NCBI GenBank assembly: GCA_036279295.1
Contig: DASUJK010000317.1
Location: 6,411 to 70,410, forward strand
Length of the DNA stretch: 64,000 nt
DNA from: DATEPR01 sp036279295
GTDB lineage: Bacteria > Actinomycetota > Actinomycetes > Mycobacteriales > Pseudonocardiaceae
Reading direction: 5' to 3'
Made by a program: the position numbers and the translations under genes. The notes below the pieces were generated by a model. The model was not told where the DNA came from. It did no database searches and was given only the letters and a program-made list of their open reading frames with translations. Below are positions 59,803 through 64,000 of the stretch, piece by piece. The first letter of the stretch is position 1; each line of letters opens with the position of its first letter.

Positions 59803-61164
59803 ATGCCACACGACGACCAGCTCACCATCGAACGACTCAGAGTCCTCGTCGACGAGGGCACGGTGGACACCGTGCTGGTCGCGATGACCGACATGCAGGG
59901 CCGCCTGCAGGGCAAACGCTGTGCCGCGCGGTACTTCCTGAACGAGGTCGTGCCGCACGCGACCGAGGCGTGCGACTACCTGCTCGCGGTCGATGTCGAG
60001 ATGAACACCGTGCCGGGCTACCGGATGTCCTCCTGGGAGCGTGGCTACGGCGACTTCGTGCTGCGCCCGGACATGAGCACCCTGCGACTGGTGCCGTGGC
60101 AGGAGGGCACCGCGCTGGTGCTCGCCGATATCGAATGGGTGACCGGCGGTGACGTGCCGGCCTCGCCTCGACAGGTGCTGCGCCGGCAGCTGAGCAAGCT
60201 GGCCGAGCGTGGCCTGGCGGCCTATGTCGGCACCGAGCTGGAGTTCATCGTCTTCGACGACACGTACGAGGAGGCGTGGCGCTCCGGTTACCGGGAACTG
60301 ACGCCCGCCAATCAGTACAATGTGGACTACTCCTTGCTCGGTACCGCACGGCTGGAACCGTTGCTGCGCAAGATCCGCAACGGCATGTCGGGCGCCGGGC
60401 TGTACGTGGAGTCCGCGAAGGGTGAGTGCAATCCCGGCCAGCACGAGATCGCGTTCCGCTACACCGACGCCCTGACCACGTGTGACAACCACAGCATCTA
60501 CAAGACCGGGGCCAAGGAGATCGCGGCGCAGGAGGGCCGCAGCCTGACGTTCATGGCCAAGTACAACGAACGCGAGGGCAACTCCTGCCACATCCACATC
60601 AGCCTGCGGTCCACCGCGGGCGACGCGGTGCTGGCCGGCGACGGGGAGCACGGGTTCTCCAAGCTGATGCGGCACTTCCTGGCCGGCCAACTGGCCTGCC
60701 TGCGCGAGTACACGTACTTCCTGGCCCCGAACATCAACTCCTACAAGCGGTTCGCGGCCGGCAGCTTCGCGCCGACGGCGATCGCCTGGGGGCAGGACAA
60801 CCGCACGTGCGCGTTGCGGGTCGTCGGCCACGGTGAATCGCTGCGGGTGGAGAACCGGGTGCCGGGCGGTGACGTGAACCCGTACCTCGCTGTCGCCGCG
60901 CTGATCGCGTCGGGCCTGTACGGCATCGAGCGGGAACTGGAGCCGGAGGCCGAGTTCATCGGCAACGCGTACGAGTCGGACAAGCCCACCGTGCCGACCA
61001 CCCTGCGCGAAGCCGCCGACCTGCTGGCCGCCAGCAAACACGCCATGCACAGTTTCGGCGCCGACGTCGTCGAGCACTACCTGAACGCGGCCAGGGTGGA
61101 GATCGCCGCCTACGACGCCGCCGTCACCGACTGGGAGCGCATCCGTGGCTTCGAACGTCTCTGA
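59803..61164 (+). CDS. Glutamine synthetase-like enzyme, probable gamma-glutamylpolyamine synthetase
   Basis: A 453-residue class I GS-fold protein. Active-site regions visible are GTELEFIVFD, ESAKGECNPGQHEIAFRYTDAL, NEREGNSCHIHISLRS, LAPNINSYKRFAAGSFAPTAIAWGQDNRT and ENRVPGGDVNPYLAVAAL. The linked PuuD-, PuuC- and permease-type genes and the deviation from housekeeping GlnA (which keeps NGSGMHVH and a Tyr adenylylation site) indicate a PuuA/GlnA3-like enzyme that glutamylates polyamines or related amines. ATG 59803 is chosen; the start upstream at 59764 lacks family sequence. The next gene overlaps by 20 bases. Confidence 0.82.
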   Translation: MPHDDQLTIERLRVLVDEGTVDTVLVAMTDMQGRLQGKRCAARYFLNEVVPHATEACDYLLAVDVEMNTVPGYRMSSWERGYGDFVLRPDMSTLRLVPWQEGTALVLADIEWVTGGDVPASPRQVLRRQLSKLAERGLAAYVGTELEFIVFDDTYEEAWRSGYRELTPANQYNVDYSLLGTARLEPLLRKIRNGMSGAGLYVESAKGECNPGQHEIAFRYTDALTTCDNHSIYKTGAKEIAAQEGRSLTFMAKYNEREGNSCHIHISLRSTAGDAVLAGDGEHGFSKLMRHFLAGQLACLREYTYFLAPNINSYKRFAAGSFAPTAIAWGQDNRTCALRVVGHGESLRVENRVPGGDVNPYLAVAALIASGLYGIERELEPEAEFIGNAYESDKPTVPTTLREAADLLAASKHAMHSFGADVVEHYLNAARVEIAAYDAAVTDWERIRGFERL

Positions 61165-61873
61165 ACCCCGCCCGCTGATCGGGATCACCAGCTACCAGGA
61201 GCGGGCCGCCTTCGGGGCGTGGCACCTGGACGTTTCGCTGCTGCCCAGGGAGTACGCCGACACCGTCGTGCGGGCCGGTGGCATCCCGGTGCTGCTACCG
61301 CCGGTCGGCGACGGCTTCACCGAACTGGCCGCCCGGCTCGACGGGTTGCTGCTGTCCGGTGGCGCGGACGTCGATCCGGCCCGCTACCGGCAGCCGGTCG
61401 ACGCGGCCACCGAAGCACTGCGGCCGGACCGGGACGCGTTCGAGTTCGGGCTGCTCGCCTCGGCCCTGGCCGCCGGTCTGCCGGTGTTGGCGGTCTGCCG
61501 TGGGTTGCAAGTGCTGAACAGCGCGTTGGGCGGCACGTTGCACCAACACCTGCCCGACCAGGTCGGCCACAACGGGCACCGCCCGCGGATCGGCACGTTC
61601 GGCGGCAGCAGGGTGACCATCGCGGCCCGCAGCCGGCTGGCCGGCCTGCTCGGCACGGAAGCGAAGGTGGCCTGCCACCACCATCAGGCCATCGACGTCG
61701 TGGCACCCGGGCTGAATGTCGTGGCCACGTCCGAGGACGGCACGGTCGAGGCGGTCGAGAGCACGGACCAGGAGTTCCTGCTCGGTGTGCAGTGGCATCC
61801 GGAGCAGGACTCGGACGACGACCGCCTGGTCGACGCCCTGGTCGCCGCGGCGGCGAAGCGGGCCGCCCGATGA
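61145..61873 (+). CDS. puuD: Gamma-glutamyl-gamma-aminobutyrate hydrolase-like class I amidotransferase
   Basis: A 242-residue Peptidase C26/class I glutamine amidotransferase-like protein. The nucleophile is C118 in LPVLAVCRGLQVLN, and the His-Glu pair lies in VQWHPEQD; LLSGGADVDPARY supplies the oxyanion region. PuuD releases GABA from gamma-glutamyl-GABA, the last step of the glutamylated putrescine route. GTG 61145 lies 20 bases inside the upstream gene, and its stop overlaps the next ATG (61870-61873). Confidence 0.85.
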   Translation: MASNVSEPRPLIGITSYQERAAFGAWHLDVSLLPREYADTVVRAGGIPVLLPPVGDGFTELAARLDGLLLSGGADVDPARYRQPVDAATEALRPDRDAFEFGLLASALAAGLPVLAVCRGLQVLNSALGGTLHQHLPDQVGHNGHRPRIGTFGGSRVTIAARSRLAGLLGTEAKVACHHHQAIDVVAPGLNVVATSEDGTVEAVESTDQEFLLGVQWHPEQDSDDDRLVDALVAAAAKRAAR

Positions 61874-63234
61874 CCACCTCCAGCACGCTGATCAACCCGG
61901 CCACCGAGCAGATCATGGCCACCGTCCCGCTGACCAGCATCGACCAGACCGACGAGGCCATCGCCAGGGCCCACGCGGCGGCAGGCCCCTGGGCGGCCGT
62001 CACCCCGGCCGTCCGCGCCCGGCTGCTCCGCCGGTTCGCCGACGCCGTCACGGCCGATGCCGACCATCTCGCCCAGTTGGAGGTGGCCAACTCCGGCCAC
62101 ACCATCGGCAACGCGCGGTGGGAGGCCGGCAACGTCGCCGACGTGCTGAACTACTACTCGGCAGCGCCGGAACGGCTGTTCGGCCGGCAGATCCCGGTGG
62201 CCGGTGGCGTGAACATCACGTTCGCCGAGCCACTCGGTGCGGTCGGCGTGATCGTGCCGTGGAACTTCCCGATGCCGATCGCGGGCTGGGGATTCGCGCC
62301 CGCACTGGCCGCCGGTAACACCGTGGTGCTCAAGCCGGCCGAGCTGACCCCGTTGACGGCACTGCGGCTGGCCGAGCTGGCCTTGCAGGCGGGCATTCCG
62401 GCGGACGTCTTCCAGGTGTTGCCCGGCCGGGGTTCCGTGGTGGGCCGGCGGTTCGTCACCCATCCGCACGTCAGGAAGATCGTCTTCACCGGGTCGACCG
62501 TGGTCGGCAAGGGACTGGCCGCCGGCTGTGCCGACCAGGTCAAACGGTTCACGCTCGAACTCGGCGGCAAGAGCGCCAACATCGTGTTCGCCGACGCAGA
62601 CCTGGAGAAGGCAGCCGCGACAGCGCCGTACGGCGTGTTCGACAACGCGGGTCAGGACTGCTGCGCCAGGTCCAGAATCCTGGTGCAGCGCAGCGTGTTC
62701 GACCGGTTCATGGCGTTGTTCGAGCCAGCCGTGCGTGGTGTCCGGGTGACCGACCCGGCCGACCCGGCCAGCGAGATGGGGCCGTTGATCTCCGCGTCCC
62801 ACCGGGAGCGCGTACAGTCCTATGTGGATGACACCGTGCCGGTGGCGTTCCGGGGCGAGGCACCGGACGGTCCGGGGTTCTGGTTCCCGCCAACGGTTCT
62901 GGCTCCCGTGCCGGAAGGCCATCGGGTGCTCACCGAGGAGATCTTCGGTCCTGTGGTCACCGTGCAGCCGTTCGAGGACGAGGACGACGCGGTCCGGCTG
63001 GCCAACGCCACCGACTACGGACTGTCCGGCTCGATCTGGACCAGGGAGGTCGGCCGGGCGCTGCGAGTGTCGCGTGGGGTGCAGGCCGGCAACCTGTCGG
63101 TCAACTCGCACTCGTCCGTCCGGTACGCCACACCGTTCGGCGGCTACAAGCAGTCCGGTCTCGGCCGGGAACTCGGCCCGGACGCCGTCGCCGCGTTCAC
63201 CGAGACCAAGAACGTCTTCATCAGCACAGAGTGA
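61870..63234 (+). CDS. puuC: Aldehyde dehydrogenase, probable gamma-glutamyl-gamma-aminobutyraldehyde dehydrogenase
   Basis: A 454-residue NAD(P)-dependent aldehyde dehydrogenase. The motifs are VIVPWNFPMPIAGWGFAPALAAGNTVVLKPAE, FTGSTVVGKGL, the catalytic Glu in TLELGGKS, and the catalytic Cys in DNAGQDCCARS; EEIFGPVVTVQPF and PFGGYKQSGLGRELG follow. Embedded between puuD-like and SDR genes, it probably oxidises the aldehyde made from a glutamylated amine. No matching oxidase (puuB) is seen. ATG 61870 overlaps the puuD stop. Confidence 0.85.
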   Translation: MTTSSTLINPATEQIMATVPLTSIDQTDEAIARAHAAAGPWAAVTPAVRARLLRRFADAVTADADHLAQLEVANSGHTIGNARWEAGNVADVLNYYSAAPERLFGRQIPVAGGVNITFAEPLGAVGVIVPWNFPMPIAGWGFAPALAAGNTVVLKPAELTPLTALRLAELALQAGIPADVFQVLPGRGSVVGRRFVTHPHVRKIVFTGSTVVGKGLAAGCADQVKRFTLELGGKSANIVFADADLEKAAATAPYGVFDNAGQDCCARSRILVQRSVFDRFMALFEPAVRGVRVTDPADPASEMGPLISASHRERVQSYVDDTVPVAFRGEAPDGPGFWFPPTVLAPVPEGHRVLTEEIFGPVVTVQPFEDEDDAVRLANATDYGLSGSIWTREVGRALRVSRGVQAGNLSVNSHSSVRYATPFGGYKQSGLGRELGPDAVAAFTETKNVFISTE

Positions 63235-63266
63235 GATCAACACGGAGTGAGTAGGGGGCAGCGGGG

Positions 63267-64000
63267 ATGACGACCGGAACGACACGGCCACCGGTGCCGG
63301 GGCGGCTGGACGGCCGGGTCGCCGTGGTGACCGGGGGCGCCAGCGGCATCGGCCTCGCTTCGGTACGTCGGATGGCCGCCGAGGGCGCCAAGATCGTGGT
63401 CGCCGACATCGACCAGTTGGGCGGCGAACTGGCGGCCAACGAGGTCGGTGGGGTCTACGTGCGGGTCGACGTGACCGACGAGCAGGAGGTCCGCGCCCTG
63501 TTCGCCGCCGCAGTGGACACGTTCGGCAGGCTGGACATCGCGTTCAACAACGCCGGCATCTCACCGCCCGAGGACGACTCGATCCTGACCACCGACATCG
63601 AGGCCTGGCAGCGGGTGCAGCAGGTCAACCTGACGTCGGTGTTCCTGTGCAGCAAGTTCGCCATCGAGCGGATGCGGGAGTTCGGCAAGGGCTCGGTGAT
63701 CAACACGGCGTCGTTCGTCGCGGTGCTCGGCTCGGCGACGTCGCAGATCTCCTACACCGCGTCCAAGGGCGGGGTGCTCGCGCTGAGCAGGGAACTCGGC
63801 GTGCAGTTCGCCAGGGAAGGCATCCGGGTCAATGCCCTGTGCCCCGGCCCGGTGAACACCCCGCTGCTCGCCGAACTGTTCGCCGCCGACCCGGAACGGG
63901 CCGCGCGCAGGCTGGTGCACGTGCCGGTGGGCCGGTTCGCCGAACCCGAGGAGATCGCGGCCGCCGTCGCGTTCCTGGCCAGCGACGACGCGTCGTTCAT
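63267..64000 (+). CDS. Short-chain dehydrogenase/reductase, cut by the window end
   Basis: At least 244 residues, running off the right edge with no stop. It shows the SDR cofactor motif VVTGGASGIGLA (near 20-31), an Asp in VVADID suggesting NAD preference, NNAGI, INTASFVAV with the catalytic Ser region, the YTASKGG catalytic Tyr-Lys, and NALCPGPVNTPL. ATG 63267 follows GGGGGCAGCGGGG. It lies 32 bases after the aldehyde dehydrogenase and is probably the next member of the same operon; the substrate is unknown. Confidence 0.85.
   Translation, partial: MTTGTTRPPVPGRLDGRVAVVTGGASGIGLASVRRMAAEGAKIVVADIDQLGGELAANEVGGVYVRVDVTDEQEVRALFAAAVDTFGRLDIAFNNAGISPPEDDSILTTDIEAWQRVQQVNLTSVFLCSKFAIERMREFGKGSVINTASFVAVLGSATSQISYTASKGGVLALSRELGVQFAREGIRVNALCPGPVNTPLLAELFAADPERAARRLVHVPVGRFAEPEEIAAAVAFLASDDASF

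Noticed and set aside
58318..61188. Long minus-strand open frame spanning the permease and glutamine synthetase-like genes
   Set aside because: Its composition is shadow-like and it crosses a well-supported divergent promoter and two real genes.

Overview
The window is high-GC DNA from an actinomycete, most likely a Pseudonocardiales-type soil bacterium. This is inferred from the third-position GC bias, abundant GTG starts and ATGA/GTGA stop-start overlaps, an XRE-DUF5753/DUF397 regulator pair, RHIM-like/NB-ARC/TPR gene debris, and a complete actinobacterial type VII secretion (T7SS/ESX) locus. No rRNA, tRNA, CRISPR array, intact transposase or replication origin was seen.

Layout. 1-2034: accessory debris, namely a frameshifted XRE-DUF5753 gene, a frameshifted DUF397 partner, a small protein ending in a RHIM-like amyloid motif, and an NB-ARC/TPR (bacterial NLR) gene gutted by an internal deletion. 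2039-3193: HpnB-like glycosyltransferase. 3240-13468: myo-inositol catabolism. The regulator and iolG diverge from a tightly coupled run iolE-like, iolC, Cgl0159-type aldolase, lipoprotein/permease/ATPase importer, iolB, iolD. Together these import inositol and convert it as far as the aldolase step; iolA is not present. 13544-15726: low-GC TIR gene with an upstream DUF4236 membrane gene, a possible defence pair. 16006-18572: DUF3152 metalloprotease, a frameshifted membrane protein, and a wHTH-nucleotidyltransferase/HEPN-like pair with a striking palindromic operator. 18585-28384: housekeeping and metabolism (small membrane protein, trpS, sdaA, secreted Pro-rich protein, XRE regulator and divergent DHA2 MFS pump, amidohydrolase plus M20 peptidase, csoR, apbE).

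28592-50301 is the T7SS locus: response regulator, eccB, eccE, eccD, a YbaB-like protein, an LpqN-like protein, three WXG/ESX-type substrates, an XRE regulator, a small membrane protein, fused eccCa/Cb, an esx pair, an ESX-associated helical protein, a PPE-like protein, a WXG-alpha/beta-hydrolase, a mycosin lacking its catalytic Asp and His, and a sensor histidine kinase. The response regulator overlaps eccB and the kinase overlaps the mycosin, so the two halves of a probable two-component system bracket the locus about 20 kb apart.

50491-64000: an APC/KimA-like permease fused to an OB-fold, a large secreted subtilisin-like protein with sedolisin-type residues, a flavoprotein disulfide reductase, and a polyamine/GABA-type cluster (divergent APC permease; glutamine synthetase-like ligase, class I amidotransferase hydrolase, aldehyde dehydrogenase, and an SDR running off the end).
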